Part shown: in pieces, positions 1-8,357 of the stretch
Layout of the letters: each line of letters begins with the position of its first letter
Numbering within the stretch: the first letter of the stretch is position 1
Origin: Paenibacillus_AB hodogayensis
GTDB taxonomy: Bacteria; Bacillota; Bacilli; Paenibacillales; NBRC-103111
Reading direction: 5' to 3'
NCBI RefSeq assembly: GCF_039536325.1
Contig: NZ_BAAAYO010000013.1
Coordinates: 186,001-250,000, forward strand
Length of the DNA stretch: 64,000 nt
The notes under the pieces: model-generated
The model's database searches: none
Seen by the model: only the letters and a program-made list of their open reading frames with translations
Told to the model about the DNA's origin: nothing
Position numbers and translations under genes: made by a program

Positions 1-1
1 C

Positions 2-649
2 AAGGCCGATCCGGCGATTACGCTGCTGCTTGGCATCGGCACGGGCATATGCGGTGCGGCGGCGATTGCTGCCGTCTCGCCCGTCTTGGGCGCGAAGGAC
101 GAAGATACGGCGATCGGAGCCGGGACGATCGCACTGGCCGGCACCGTTTTCGCTGTCGGCTATACGCTGCTCCGTCCGTTTCTGCCGCTCGCCGACGTCG
201 ATTACGGCGCATGGTCGGGGCTCAGCCTGCACGAGATCGCCCACGTAGCGCTGGCTGCGGCACCCGCCGGGCCGGACGCGCTGGCCACCGGCTTGCTGGT
301 CAAACTCGGACGCGTGCTTCTGCTCGTCCCGGTCTGTCTGCTGCTGCTCGCCTGGAAGAAGAGGAGCGGCACCGCTCAGCCGGACGCCCGCGTATCCTTC
401 CCTTGGTTTCTGCTCGGCTTTATCGGCATGAGCCTGCTCGGCAGCTTTGTGCTCGGCGAGCGTATACCGGTCCCGGAACGATTCCCGGACGTTCTGGCAA
501 CCGTTACGACGCTGCTCTTGTCGATGGCGATGGTCGGACTAGGTCTGAACGTCAATCTGCAACAGCTGCGCACGAAGGCGCTGCGCCCGCTGCTGTCCAT
601 GACGCTGGCGTCCGTGCTGCTTTCGGCTTTGACCTATTTCTCCCTATGA
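2..649 (+). CDS. YeiH-family (putative sulfate exporter, UPF0324) membrane protein, 3' part
   Basis: The reading frame is open from base 2, so the gene starts outside the window. The visible 215 residues begin with the family's conserved glycine/alanine-rich segment (GTGICGAAAIAAVSPVL, followed by a KDED acidic cluster) and continue as hydrophobic helices with the expected C-terminal pattern (MAMVGLGLNVNL). The family comprises roughly ten-helix inner membrane proteins annotated as putative sulfate exporters; the substrate is not firmly established. A strong hairpin follows the stop. Identity to the family is confident, the transport role is family-level knowledge only. Confidence 0.85.
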   Translation, partial: KADPAITLLLGIGTGICGAAAIAAVSPVLGAKDEDTAIGAGTIALAGTVFAVGYTLLRPFLPLADVDYGAWSGLSLHEIAHVALAAAPAGPDALATGLLVKLGRVLLLVPVCLLLLAWKKRSGTAQPDARVSFPWFLLGFIGMSLLGSFVLGERIPVPERFPDVLATVTTLLLSMAMVGLGLNVNLQQLRTKALRPLLSMTLASVLLSALTYFSL

Positions 650-666
650 TTTTTATCCGGAATAAG

Positions 667-702
667 AACAGGGCGCCTTCGCTAATGCGAGGGCGCCCTG
701 TT
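667..702. terminator. Bidirectional hairpin terminator between yeiH-like gene and ndh
   Basis: A 16-bp stem (667-682 with 687-702, one mismatch) closes on a TAAT loop and sits between the convergent 3' ends of the exporter gene and the NADH dehydrogenase gene. It is flanked by short A/T stretches but no long U-tract. Confidence 0.7.
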
Positions 703-720
703 CCTGTATCGGTATGGATA

Positions 721-1899
721 TTAGTAAGCCAGCGAGAATACCCCTTTAATGTGGGACAAGTAGCGGATATTGCTCGCTTCTTTCATGAACGTAGCCGGGA
801 AGCCTTTCAGCTTCGTTTTGTTGCCGCCGATCGTGCCGATCGCGTCCTTGCGGCCAAGGCTCGCAAGCGTACCGGAGAATACCGGCTCGAACGAATCCAT
901 CTTCGCACCGTTGAAGTAAGCGAAGATGTTGTAGCCGGCCAGTTCGCCCATTTGCCAAGCCAGCTGAGCCGTTGGCGGGAACGGACGACCTTCCGGACTC
1001 ATAACGACGGCGCTGTCGCCGGCGAGGAATACGTCCGGATGCGACGTCGATTGCAGGTTTTCCGTAACGGTAGCGCGGCCGCGGTTAACTTCGATGCCGC
1101 AGTTCGCTACAACCGAGTTGCCTTGAACGCCGCCGGTCCAGACGAGCGTGCTCGTCTCGATCGAGCTGCCGTCTTTCAACGACACGGTCGTTGCTTGCAT
1201 TTCCGTAATCGCTACGCCGGTCAGGAACGTAACGCCGCGGTTGGACAAGCTCGTTTGCGCGCGCTCGATCAGGTCAGGAGCAAAGCCCATCAGGATCGAA
1301 GGAGCGGCTTCGACGCAGTACAGCGATACTTCGCTGTTGTCCACGCCGTATTTGCGACAAAGACCCGGAAGCATGTCGGCGAACTCGCCGACCAGCTCGA
1401 TGCCGGTCAAGCCGCCGCCGCCAACCACGAACGTGATGTCCGCTTTGTTGCCGGTTTGGCTGTAAGCTTGTACGCGGGACTCGACGTGAGCGCGCAGCTT
1501 GTTGGCATCGTTGACCGATTTCAGGATGAAGCTGTGCTCCTGCAGTCCCGGGATGCCGAAGAACGCGGTTTCGCTGCCGAGTGCGACGACGAGCGCGTCA
1601 TATTTCAAGTAAGCGCCGGTAGCGAGCTTGACCGTCTTCTGATCAGGCGTGATCTCCAGCACGGTGTCGATCATCAGGTTGATTTGCTTGCCGCGCAGCA
1701 GCTTCTCGAGCGGGAGCGCTACGGCTTGTTCCGCCAGGTTGCCTGCCGCCAGACGGTGCAGCTCGGTAATGATTTGGTGGGTCGGAAAACGGTTCACGAC
1801 CGTGATGGTCGCTTCCTCGGCAGTCATATGACTGCGAGCGCTCAATGCGGCCAGCAAGCCGCCGTAGCCGCCACCCAGTATTACGATTTGCTTAGACAT
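721..1899 (-). CDS. ndh: Type II NADH dehydrogenase (NAD(P)/FAD-dependent oxidoreductase)
   Basis: This 392-residue protein is a non-proton-pumping NADH:quinone oxidoreductase of the membrane face. An FAD-binding Rossmann motif (VILGGGYGGLLAAL) lies at residues 5-18, a second dinucleotide motif (VVGGGGLTGIEL) for NADH near residue 160, and the FAD-contacting DVFLAGDSA motif near residue 290. The C-terminus is short and amphipathic, as in enzymes that attach to the membrane peripherally. Start: ATG behind CGGAGGATCC. It follows a DUF1641 gene on the same strand with a 39-base gap, so the two probably form one transcript that ends at the 667-702 hairpin. Several NDH-2 paralogues exist in bacilli; which one this equals cannot be told. 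Confidence 0.92.
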   Translation of the reverse strand: MSKQIVILGGGYGGLLAALSARSHMTAEEATITVVNRFPTHQIITELHRLAAGNLAEQAVALPLEKLLRGKQINLMIDTVLEITPDQKTVKLATGAYLKYDALVVALGSETAFFGIPGLQEHSFILKSVNDANKLRAHVESRVQAYSQTGNKADITFVVGGGGLTGIELVGEFADMLPGLCRKYGVDNSEVSLYCVEAAPSILMGFAPDLIERAQTSLSNRGVTFLTGVAITEMQATTVSLKDGSSIETSTLVWTGGVQGNSVVANCGIEVNRGRATVTENLQSTSHPDVFLAGDSAVVMSPEGRPFPPTAQLAWQMGELAGYNIFAYFNGAKMDSFEPVFSGTLASLGRKDAIGTIGGNKTKLKGFPATFMKEASNIRYLSHIKGVFSLAY

Positions 1900-1938
1900 A
1901 CGGATCCTCCGTTCTGATTTCGGCGTTGCGTGTAGCGA

Positions 1939-2361
1939 TTAGCCTTGTTTCTTGCGCTCTCCGAGCACTTCCAGGAACGCTTGCGCGTAACGGAGCGATT
2001 GCTGCACTTGCGGGTCTTTCAACATTTTGAGCAGCCCGAACAATCCGATCGTCGCGGACTCGGCTTGCGAACGGTCATTGGCCTCGATCGCTGCGGATGC
2101 AATTCCTTTGGCCTTCTCCGTGATCGGCTTGACGATCTCGTCCATGCCGCCCTTCAGATCTTCGATCAGTACGCGGTCGGTCGTTACGCTTTGAACGAAA
2201 TCGTAAGCTTGCGTCATAAGCGTAACCATTTCTGCCAGCTTCGGCATGTTTTCGACAAGAACCGTCAGCGATTGCTGCACCTCGGGTTTCATCAATTGGT
2301 CGAGTACATCTTCCCGTGCAGCCGGAGCCAGAACCGCTTCTTGCGTAGTTGTTTCTGACAT
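1939..2361 (-). CDS. DUF1641 domain protein, probable partner of NDH-2
   Basis: A 140-residue soluble, mostly helical protein with the DUF1641 C-terminal signature (GLFGLLKMLKDPQVQQSL, then a helix ending FLEVLGERKK). The longer frame extends 20 residues further upstream, but the ATG at 2361 has AAAGGAGG eight bases ahead, so it is preferred. DUF1641 proteins recur beside respiratory dehydrogenases (formate dehydrogenase in Bacillus, NDH-2 in Paenibacillus-type genomes); the function is unknown, and an accessory or assembly role is inference from context. Confidence 0.85.
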   Translation of the reverse strand: MSETTTQEAVLAPAAREDVLDQLMKPEVQQSLTVLVENMPKLAEMVTLMTQAYDFVQSVTTDRVLIEDLKGGMDEIVKPITEKAKGIASAAIEANDRSQAESATIGLFGLLKMLKDPQVQQSLRYAQAFLEVLGERKKQG

Positions 2362-2988
2362 TAGTAAACGTCCTCCTTTGCGTGAAATAGAAGCCCGCCG
2401 AGTATCCCGATACCTGTTCAAGCAAGCAAGACGTACGTCTTCTTCCCACCATCTTTACAAATGCACAAAAGCGAGAAACAAGCTTGCGAATAACCGATAG
2501 TTGTTCCATTTTTCACAAGCACGACCTGATTGCGCACAGCGCATCAGGTCGCATGAATCGGTTATTCGGGAATAGATGTACGCGTCTTCCGTTATCCAAG
2601 AGCAGGGACAGGTTCGATACGAACCCTATATGCTCTCTATTATACCCCCCAACTGAAAAATAGGGAAAAATCAATTTTTGACATTTGTGAACATTTGGTG
2701 ACATTAGCGGCCTGTCTTCGGGCATATTGTCCCGCTATGGCAATATTCCGTCCTTTTTCGCCAACTTTAGCCAAGAACGGAACCGATTCAACAAATTTCT
2801 TTCCGGCTTCGGCGTCTCACGGACGTCTTGGCGGGATGACGGCGCGCGAATGGTTCGATCTGGCCGACATGCATTTCCGTCACCATCTCCGGCAGCAGCT
2901 GGAACTGGAAGCAGCAGTAGGCGTACGTCCGCCGGACGGACCGTAACCCCAAGCGGCCTCCTTTTCCATAACAGCGGCTTCACTGGCT
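2362..2988. other. Gene-free 627-bp stretch holding the long leader and promoter of the DUF1641-ndh operon
   Basis: No convincing gene is visible. On the minus strand a TATAAT box at 2639-2644 would give a leader of about 270 bases before the DUF1641 start. The leader includes a bulged hairpin at 2523-2550 (8-bp plus 4-bp stem). Upstream of the promoter three direct repeats are spaced at 10 bp (2681, 2691, 2701). The part from 2710 to 2988, beyond the helicase stop, shows nothing recognisable. Confidence 0.5.
2639..2705 (-). promoter_or_regulatory. Probable activator-dependent promoter of DUF1641-ndh with 10-bp direct repeats
   Basis: The -10 box is TATAAT (2639-2644) but the hexamer at -35 distance reads TTCCCT, which is poor. 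Directly upstream are ACATTTGTGA, ACATTTGGTG and ACATTAGCGG in 10-bp phase. The first contains TTTGTGAAC (2684-2692), one base away from the ResD consensus of Bacillus subtilis (TTTGTGAAT). A respiratory response regulator acting here is inference. Confidence 0.35.
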
Positions 2989-5397
2989 TCAACCCAGGGT
3001 TGTCCGGTCCATGACGGTCACCGGCTTCCATTCCTCCGGCAGCAGCGCCTCATAGTCGGGCCAGGCGAACCGGTCATCGGCCAGCACCAGAATGCCGTGG
3101 TCCTGCTCGGTACGAATGAGGCGGCCGCCGGCTTGCAGCACCTTGTTCATGCCGGGAAATTTATAAGCGTAGTCAAACCCGTTCTTGCCCGCTTCGTCGT
3201 AGTAGCGCCGGATAACGTCCCGCTCGCCTCCGAATTGAGGCAAGCCCACCCCGACGACGACAACGCCGGTCAACCGGTTGCCGGTCAGGTCGATCCCTTC
3301 CGCGAAAACGCCGCCCATAACCGCGAAGGCGAGCAGCGGTCGCTCGGCATCTTCCCGAAACGCGGCAAGAAACGAATCGCGCTCGTCTTCCGTCATGCCG
3401 CTTTGCTGCACCCGCACATCCCCACCGTTCCAGGGCGTCTCCGCAAACTGCTCGTACACGGCATTCATATATTCGTACGAAGGAAAAAACACGAGCATAT
3501 TGCCGGGGCGTTCCGCAATGACTCTCCGCAGCATGGCCGCAATCGGCGTCTTCGACCGTTCGCGGTCGCGGTAACGGGTAGAGACGGGAAGCAGCAGCAC
3601 ATCGAGCTGCTCCTTGCGAAACGGCGACGGAATCGCCATCGCATAGTCCTCTCCATCTCCCCCAAGCGTATCGCGGTAATAGGACAAAGGAGTGAGCGTA
3701 GCCGAGAAAAACAGCTGCGACCGGTACCCTTTGCCCGCCTGCCTGAGCATCTCCGACGGATCGACGCATAGCAGCTTGACCCGCACGTCGCTGCGCTCCA
3801 GTTCCGCGTAGACCGCGTAACGTTCATTAAAATAACCGGCAACGCGGATATACGCCTGTGCGGCATAATAAGCATCAGTCAGCACCAGGCGGTAAGACGT
3901 CTCCCCCGCCCTCGTAAGCTCCGCTTCGGCTTGAACGACGAACGCCTCCAGCAGCGGCGGCAGCGACTCCGGAGCCCGCTCCAGGATAATTGCGTCCCCG
4001 CCGGTCATGCCCGTCGCTTTGCGAAGCGCGATAAACGCGTCATTGATCGCTTTTACTGCCGCATACAGGGCGGGGTTCGCCTCTCGGGTTTGCCGCTTCA
4101 ACTCGAGGAATGGGGCTTTGGCCAGTACGGCCGAGTACATCTCCCTCGCCCGGTCGACCAGATTATGCGCTTCGTCCGCCAGTATGGCCGTTTGACGCTT
4201 CTGTTCCTCCAGCAGCCGTTTTAACGAAATGCGCGGATCGTACACGTAGTTGTAGTCGCAGATGACCGCATCGGCCGCGTAAGCGGCATCGAGCGAAAAC
4301 TCGAACGGGCAGACGCGATGCTTGCGAGCATACGCCTCCACCACCTCGCGGGTCACGGCCGTCTCCGCCGACCACAGATCGGCCAGGGCGCCATTGATTC
4401 GGTCGTAGTAGCCGTCCGCGAATGGGCACGCCTCTTTATCGCAGCGAACTTCTTCCTGAAAACATACTTTTTCCTTGGCCGTCAGCGTAACCGAACGCAG
4501 GCAAAGTCCTTGGCCGCGCATCAGGCCAAGCGTCTCTTCCGCAGCCGTCCGCGTCGTCGTCTTGGCCGTAATATAGAAAAAACGTCTCAGCACGCCTTCT
4601 CCGATCGCCTTGACGGCGGGAAACAGCGTCGATATCGTCTTACCCGTCCCGGTTGGCGCCCGCGCGAACAACCTCTTCTTGTCTACCATCGATTTGTATG
4701 CGGCACCGGCAAGCTTGCGCTGTCCTTGCCTATAGCCGGAGAACGGAAACGCAAGCGCCTTAATGCTTTGCTCCCTCCGCCCCGCATGCGCCAGCTGCTG
4801 CCGGGCATACGGGTCGTACGCCTCCAGCACCTCCAGCACGAATCGCTCGAGCTCTTGGAAGGAATACGTCCGCTCAAACCGCTTGATTTCCTCCGTCGTA
4901 CGCTGCACGTACGTGAGACGGACTCGGATCGAATTCAGCGATTCCGCCTTCGCATACAAGTAAGCGTAGCATTTGGCCTGCGCCCAGTGCACCGGGTACG
5001 TCTGCTCTCCGATCGGCTCCAGACTTCCCCCCGTAGACTTGATCTCTTCAAGGATAACTGCAGCGGCGGGAGGCGCGTCTCCGGCCACGAGCTCCCGAAC
5101 GGCTTCGCGGGCCTCCGGCTCTCTGCCAGCTTCGCTTTCCTCCGTCTGCGTTCCGAATAGCAGGCCGTCGCAGCGGCCGTCGATCCGGTATAGGATTTCC
5201 CCCAGCGCAAGCTCGCCCTGCACGTATACTTCCATACGATCGGCTTCGCCATAGTTCCGCTGTATGGCGCGGTGGGCTTTCGCTCCCTCCGTCAGCGCCT
5301 CGCCGGTACGGAAGCCGCTCTCGATATGGCCGCTCCGGTACACGTGCTCCACCAACGGCCTTACCGCTATTTCCACGATTTCGGGCATAAGCCTCAC
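2989..5397 (-). CDS. DinG/XPD-like Fe-S ATP-dependent DNA helicase with N-terminal PD-(D/E)XK nuclease domain
   Basis: An 802-residue superfamily 2 helicase. Residues 1-200 look like a RecB/Cas4-type nuclease fold: an Asp in RIDGRCDGLLFG, the EEIKST pair, and a downstream HWAQAKCYAYLYA (QxxxY-like) motif. Walker A is APTGTGKT near residue 250; a cysteine cluster (C in GLCLRS, KVCFQ, RCDKEAC, RVCPFE) between motifs I and II fits a 4Fe-4S cluster; Walker B is DEAHN. Motif V (FAEGIDLTG) and motif VI (QAGGRLIRTEQD) close the second RecA domain. Start is GTG at 5397 or ATG at 5388; neither has an ideal ribosome site. The role is presumably repair of forked or flapped DNA; the substrate is not shown by sequence. 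Confidence 0.88.
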   Translation of the reverse strand: MRLMPEIVEIAVRPLVEHVYRSGHIESGFRTGEALTEGAKAHRAIQRNYGEADRMEVYVQGELALGEILYRIDGRCDGLLFGTQTEESEAGREPEAREAVRELVAGDAPPAAAVILEEIKSTGGSLEPIGEQTYPVHWAQAKCYAYLYAKAESLNSIRVRLTYVQRTTEEIKRFERTYSFQELERFVLEVLEAYDPYARQQLAHAGRREQSIKALAFPFSGYRQGQRKLAGAAYKSMVDKKRLFARAPTGTGKTISTLFPAVKAIGEGVLRRFFYITAKTTTRTAAEETLGLMRGQGLCLRSVTLTAKEKVCFQEEVRCDKEACPFADGYYDRINGALADLWSAETAVTREVVEAYARKHRVCPFEFSLDAAYAADAVICDYNYVYDPRISLKRLLEEQKRQTAILADEAHNLVDRAREMYSAVLAKAPFLELKRQTREANPALYAAVKAINDAFIALRKATGMTGGDAIILERAPESLPPLLEAFVVQAEAELTRAGETSYRLVLTDAYYAAQAYIRVAGYFNERYAVYAELERSDVRVKLLCVDPSEMLRQAGKGYRSQLFFSATLTPLSYYRDTLGGDGEDYAMAIPSPFRKEQLDVLLLPVSTRYRDRERSKTPIAAMLRRVIAERPGNMLVFFPSYEYMNAVYEQFAETPWNGGDVRVQQSGMTEDERDSFLAAFREDAERPLLAFAVMGGVFAEGIDLTGNRLTGVVVVGVGLPQFGGERDVIRRYYDEAGKNGFDYAYKFPGMNKVLQAGGRLIRTEQDHGILVLADDRFAWPDYEALLPEEWKPVTVMDRTTLG

Positions 5398-5522
5398 CCG
5401 CCCCCAGATAAGTTGATTTCAGCATCCGGACAAAACATTTGTTCCCCTCTCCACTATACCACACCTCGGTCTCCCGTCTTTACAATTGGGGAAAGGAGCT
5501 ATAGAATAGATCGCAAATCCTT

Positions 5523-6905
5523 ATGCCGGGGGCCTTAATCATGCTTGGTCCATTCCAAAAAAGATTGAAACGGTTTCGGCCGAATCCTCCTCAGGTGCTG
5601 GCATTCGGCTTTATGATCATGATCGCCGTCGGGTCCGTCCTGCTTTCCTTGCCAGTTTCGTCCGCGAACGGTGTCGGATTGCCCTATATCGATGCGCTTT
5701 TCATGGCGACTTCGGCAACGTGCGTGACGGGCTTGTCCTTTTTCAATATCGGGGGCCATTTCTCCACCTTCGGCCAACTGGTGCTCCTGCTTCTCGTGCA
5801 GATCGGCGGTCTCGGCTTCATGACGGTGGCCACGCTGGCCGCGCTCGTATTCCGCAGACGCATCTCGTTCCGGGAGCGGCTGATTCTTCAGGAAGCGATG
5901 AACCAGTCGAACACGGAGGGGATCGTCCGGCTAATCCGCAAAGTACTGCTATACGCGCTTATTATCGAGGCGATCGGGGCGTTGGTTTTGGCGGTTCGCT
6001 GGATGTTCGAGATGCCCTGGGGGCAGGCGCTCTATTTCGGATTGTTTCACAGCATATCGATATTCAACAACGCCGGCTTCGACTTGTTCGGGATGTTCCC
6101 GGAGCGTGCGAGCAGCCTCATGCATTATGTCGACGACCCGATCGTCAACGCGGTCACGATGGGGCTCATCGTTCTGGGCGGAATCGGCTTCATCGTCATC
6201 TCCGATCTGCTCCAATATCGGCAGCACAAAAAGCTGACGCTGCACAGCAAAGTCGTGCTGACCGTATCAGGCGGGCTGATCGTGATCGGAACACTGGTCA
6301 TTTTCCTGTTCGAGCTGACGAATCCGCAGACGCTTCAGCCGTTGTCGCCGATCGGCAAGGTGTTCAGCTCAATGTTCCAGTCCGTCACCGCCCGTTCCGC
6401 CGGTTTGAGCACGCTGGACACCGCCGACCTGCGGCAGGCGACGCAATTTTTTATCCTGCTGCTGATGTTCATCGGAGCGGCGCCAGGCTCCTCGGGCGGC
6501 GGGATCAAGGTCACGACGTTCGCCATCCTGATCGGAGCGATGGTCGCCATGGTGCGCGGCAAGGAAGACATCGTCCTGTTCCGCCATCGGATTGCCAAGG
6601 ACCGCATATACAAGGCGATTACGTTTACGCTGCTGTCCTTCTTCCTGATCGTGCTGGCCGCCATGATCTTATCCACGACGGAGGAGTTTCCGTTCCTCGG
6701 CATTTTGTTCGAAGTGACCTCCGCCTACGGCACGGCCGGCATGTCGATGGGCTTGACGGCCCAACTGACAACATTCGGCAAAATCGTCATCATTCTGATG
6801 ATGTTCATCGGACGGCTCGGCCCGGTTACGCTGGCGTTTACCTTGACGCCCAAAACCGAGAAGGAGCTATTCCGGTATCCGGAGGGCAAAATCACGATCG
6901 GGTAG
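5523..6905 (+). CDS. ktrB: Potassium uptake channel subunit KtrB (TrkH/KtrB family)
   Basis: A 460-residue polytopic membrane protein with four M1-P-M2 units of the Trk/Ktr/HKT superfamily. The selectivity loops are visible as TSATCVTGLS (about residue 63), NNAGFDLFG, ARSAGLST and SAYGTAGMS, and the intramembrane glycine-rich loop as GAAPGSSGGGIK. KtrB normally needs the cytosolic NAD(H)/ATP-binding ring KtrA, which is not encoded nearby. Start is ATG 5523 or the ATG at 5541 (MLGPF), which sits behind a GGGGG run. Single-gene unit, ended by a strong hairpin. Confidence 0.93.
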   Translation: MPGALIMLGPFQKRLKRFRPNPPQVLAFGFMIMIAVGSVLLSLPVSSANGVGLPYIDALFMATSATCVTGLSFFNIGGHFSTFGQLVLLLLVQIGGLGFMTVATLAALVFRRRISFRERLILQEAMNQSNTEGIVRLIRKVLLYALIIEAIGALVLAVRWMFEMPWGQALYFGLFHSISIFNNAGFDLFGMFPERASSLMHYVDDPIVNAVTMGLIVLGGIGFIVISDLLQYRQHKKLTLHSKVVLTVSGGLIVIGTLVIFLFELTNPQTLQPLSPIGKVFSSMFQSVTARSAGLSTLDTADLRQATQFFILLLMFIGAAPGSSGGGIKVTTFAILIGAMVAMVRGKEDIVLFRHRIAKDRIYKAITFTLLSFFLIVLAAMILSTTEEFPFLGILFEVTSAYGTAGMSMGLTAQLTTFGKIVIILMMFIGRLGPVTLAFTLTPKTEKELFRYPEGKITIG

Positions 6906-6936
6906 CGAAGGGTTATCCGTTCTTGTACAAGGAAAA

Positions 6937-6985
6937 GAGGGCGTACGATACGACCGCGGAAAGAAGCGTCGTATACGTACGCCCT
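6937..6985 (+). terminator. Terminator of ktrB
   Basis: A long inverted repeat (6937-6953 with 6968-6985, one bulge; arms begin AGGGCGTACG) lies 32 bases after the ktrB stop and is followed by a short T-containing stretch. Confidence 0.7.
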
Positions 6986-7031
6986 TATTGCGATCAGCCA
7001 TTCGTAATGACCCAAGATTCGACAATTTTCA

Positions 7032-7060
7032 TTTACAAACCAATGGTCGGTTTATATAAT
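7032..7060 (+). promoter_or_regulatory. Promoter of the TetR-DoxX unit with palindromic operator
   Basis: TTTACA (7032-7037) and TATAAT (7055-7060) are separated by 17 bp. The spacer is filled by an imperfect palindrome, AAACC-N7-GGTTT at 7037-7053, the size and position expected for a TetR-family dimer blocking polymerase, so autorepression is likely. Confidence 0.75.
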
Positions 7061-7085
7061 AGAGTGGAAAGGAGTTGAGCGGATC

Positions 7086-7691
7086 ATGAAGCAAGAGGAA
7101 CGACGTCAGCAAACGCTGCAACTGCTTCTGAGTACGGTCAAGGAGCTGATTCACGAAAAGGGCTGCGATGAGGTCAAGATGAGCGATATTATGGAACGCT
7201 CCGGCTTGTCCAAAGGCGCTATCTTTCATTACGTGAAGACGAAGGACGAGCTGTTCGCGCTTATTTTGCAGGAGAGGCTGGACGATATCGACGCCCGGTT
7301 CAACGAGCGGGTCGATCAAGAGGAAGAGAGGGAGTTCCAAGGACCTTTGAAGGAAATTACAAGAAAGCTCTCCGCCCTCGACGATTCGGAAGAAACGACC
7401 AATCAGATCATTTTGTATTTGTTGGGCAAAAGCTCCCAGCCGGTCGTCGCGGCCGCGCTGCGCGACTTTCACGAAAGCTCGTTTCAACTGGCCCGTCAAT
7501 GGATCGTTACCGGGCAAAACCACGGCGTCATTCCGGCGGCGATCGATGCGGACCGGACAGCCGAGCTGTTCATTCTCGTTTCGCACGGCCTGCGTATGCG
7601 AACGGCGATCCAGGCCGGCACCCCGTCGTTCACGTCCGACGATTTTGCCGCTTTCTTGGCGCATACGCTGAATCCTCCCGCTTCGTCGTGA
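7086..7691 (+). CDS. TetR/AcrR family transcriptional regulator
   Basis: A 201-residue one-component repressor. The N-terminal helix-turn-helix spans about residues 12-58 (MSDIMERSGLSKGAIFHYV with the typical FHYVKTKDELF turn); the remaining helical domain binds an unknown ligand. ATG lies behind GAAAGGAG. The promoter ahead contains a palindrome inside the -35/-10 spacer, pointing to autorepression. The DoxX gene 87 bases downstream on the same strand is the probable regulated partner. Confidence 0.9.
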   Translation: MKQEERRQQTLQLLLSTVKELIHEKGCDEVKMSDIMERSGLSKGAIFHYVKTKDELFALILQERLDDIDARFNERVDQEEEREFQGPLKEITRKLSALDDSEETTNQIILYLLGKSSQPVVAAALRDFHESSFQLARQWIVTGQNHGVIPAAIDADRTAELFILVSHGLRMRTAIQAGTPSFTSDDFAAFLAHTLNPPASS

Positions 7692-7778
7692 GGAAGGCTA
7701 GGCCAGTGCCTGTATACGAACGCAAAATCCGCCCAAAACCGCTTCAATTCGTGTAAAAAGAGGGAGGAAGCAGTCGAA

Positions 7779-8213
7779 ATGGCTCCATTCTTCGTGCTAT
7801 TATCCGTATTTTTCTTGCTGCGCCTGTCCGGCTTAGCCGGCTGGGACTACATGAACGACTCGCACGCCGCTCTGCAGGGAGCGGTAGCGGCCATGCTGCT
7901 GCTGACCGCGTCCGCCCATTGGGGCAAGCGACGGCCCGACCTGATTCGCATGGTGCCGCCGGCTCTGCCGAAGCCGGAGCTGATCGTCACCATTACGGGC
8001 GTGCTGGAACTCGCCGGAGCGGTCGGAATCTTGATCAGGCCTTTGTCATTCGCTGCATCGCTATGTCTCGCGCTGCTGCTTCTCGCGATGTTCCCGGCCA
8101 ACATACGAGCAGCCCGGGAGAAGCTGACCATCTTGGGCCGGCCGACTCCGGGGCTGCTCGTGCGCTCCGTGTTGCAGGTTGTATTTATTGCCGCTGTCCT
8201 TTTGGCGGGATGA
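7779..8213 (+). CDS. DoxX family membrane protein
   Basis: A 144-residue four-helix integral membrane protein of the DoxX/DoxX-like group: helices at about residues 2-20, 30-46, 66-86 and 118-140, and the conserved LELAGAVGILIRP segment in the third. GGAGG precedes the ATG. The family is loosely connected with redox and thiol stress; a precise reaction is not established. It probably forms a unit with the TetR gene upstream, as TetR-DoxX pairs are common. Confidence 0.82.
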   Translation: MAPFFVLLSVFFLLRLSGLAGWDYMNDSHAALQGAVAAMLLLTASAHWGKRRPDLIRMVPPALPKPELIVTITGVLELAGAVGILIRPLSFAASLCLALLLLAMFPANIRAAREKLTILGRPTPGLLVRSVLQVVFIAAVLLAG

Positions 8214-8223
8214 CCGGCCAGCC

Positions 8224-8249
8224 GCGCGCGATCGGGAGCGATCGCGCGC
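8224..8249 (+). terminator. GC-rich hairpin after doxX-like gene
   Basis: An 11-bp perfect stem (8224-8234 with 8239-8249, GCGCGCGATCG type) with a 4-base loop lies 10 bases after the stop. There is no U-tract, so termination is only probable. Confidence 0.4.
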
Positions 8250-8357
8250 TAGAGCCAGGTCCCGAATTGAACTGACGGCCTGACCCGGCTCGGAGCCGAG
8301 ACTGACCCAATCCGGAGTAAGCCAGTGTATCCAAAAATGCGCATTCCTTTGCTGACT

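Noticed and set aside
49..1917. A 622-codon plus-strand open frame covering the NADH dehydrogenase gene
   Set aside because: It is antisense to a clear NDH-2 gene, has Arg/Ala-rich low-information sequence and no ribosome site. Long antisense frames are expected in GC-rich coding DNA.
2695..2946. An 83-codon plus-strand frame in the gap between DUF1641 and the helicase
   Set aside because: No ribosome site, no recognisable motif, mixed composition; it begins inside the putative regulatory repeats.
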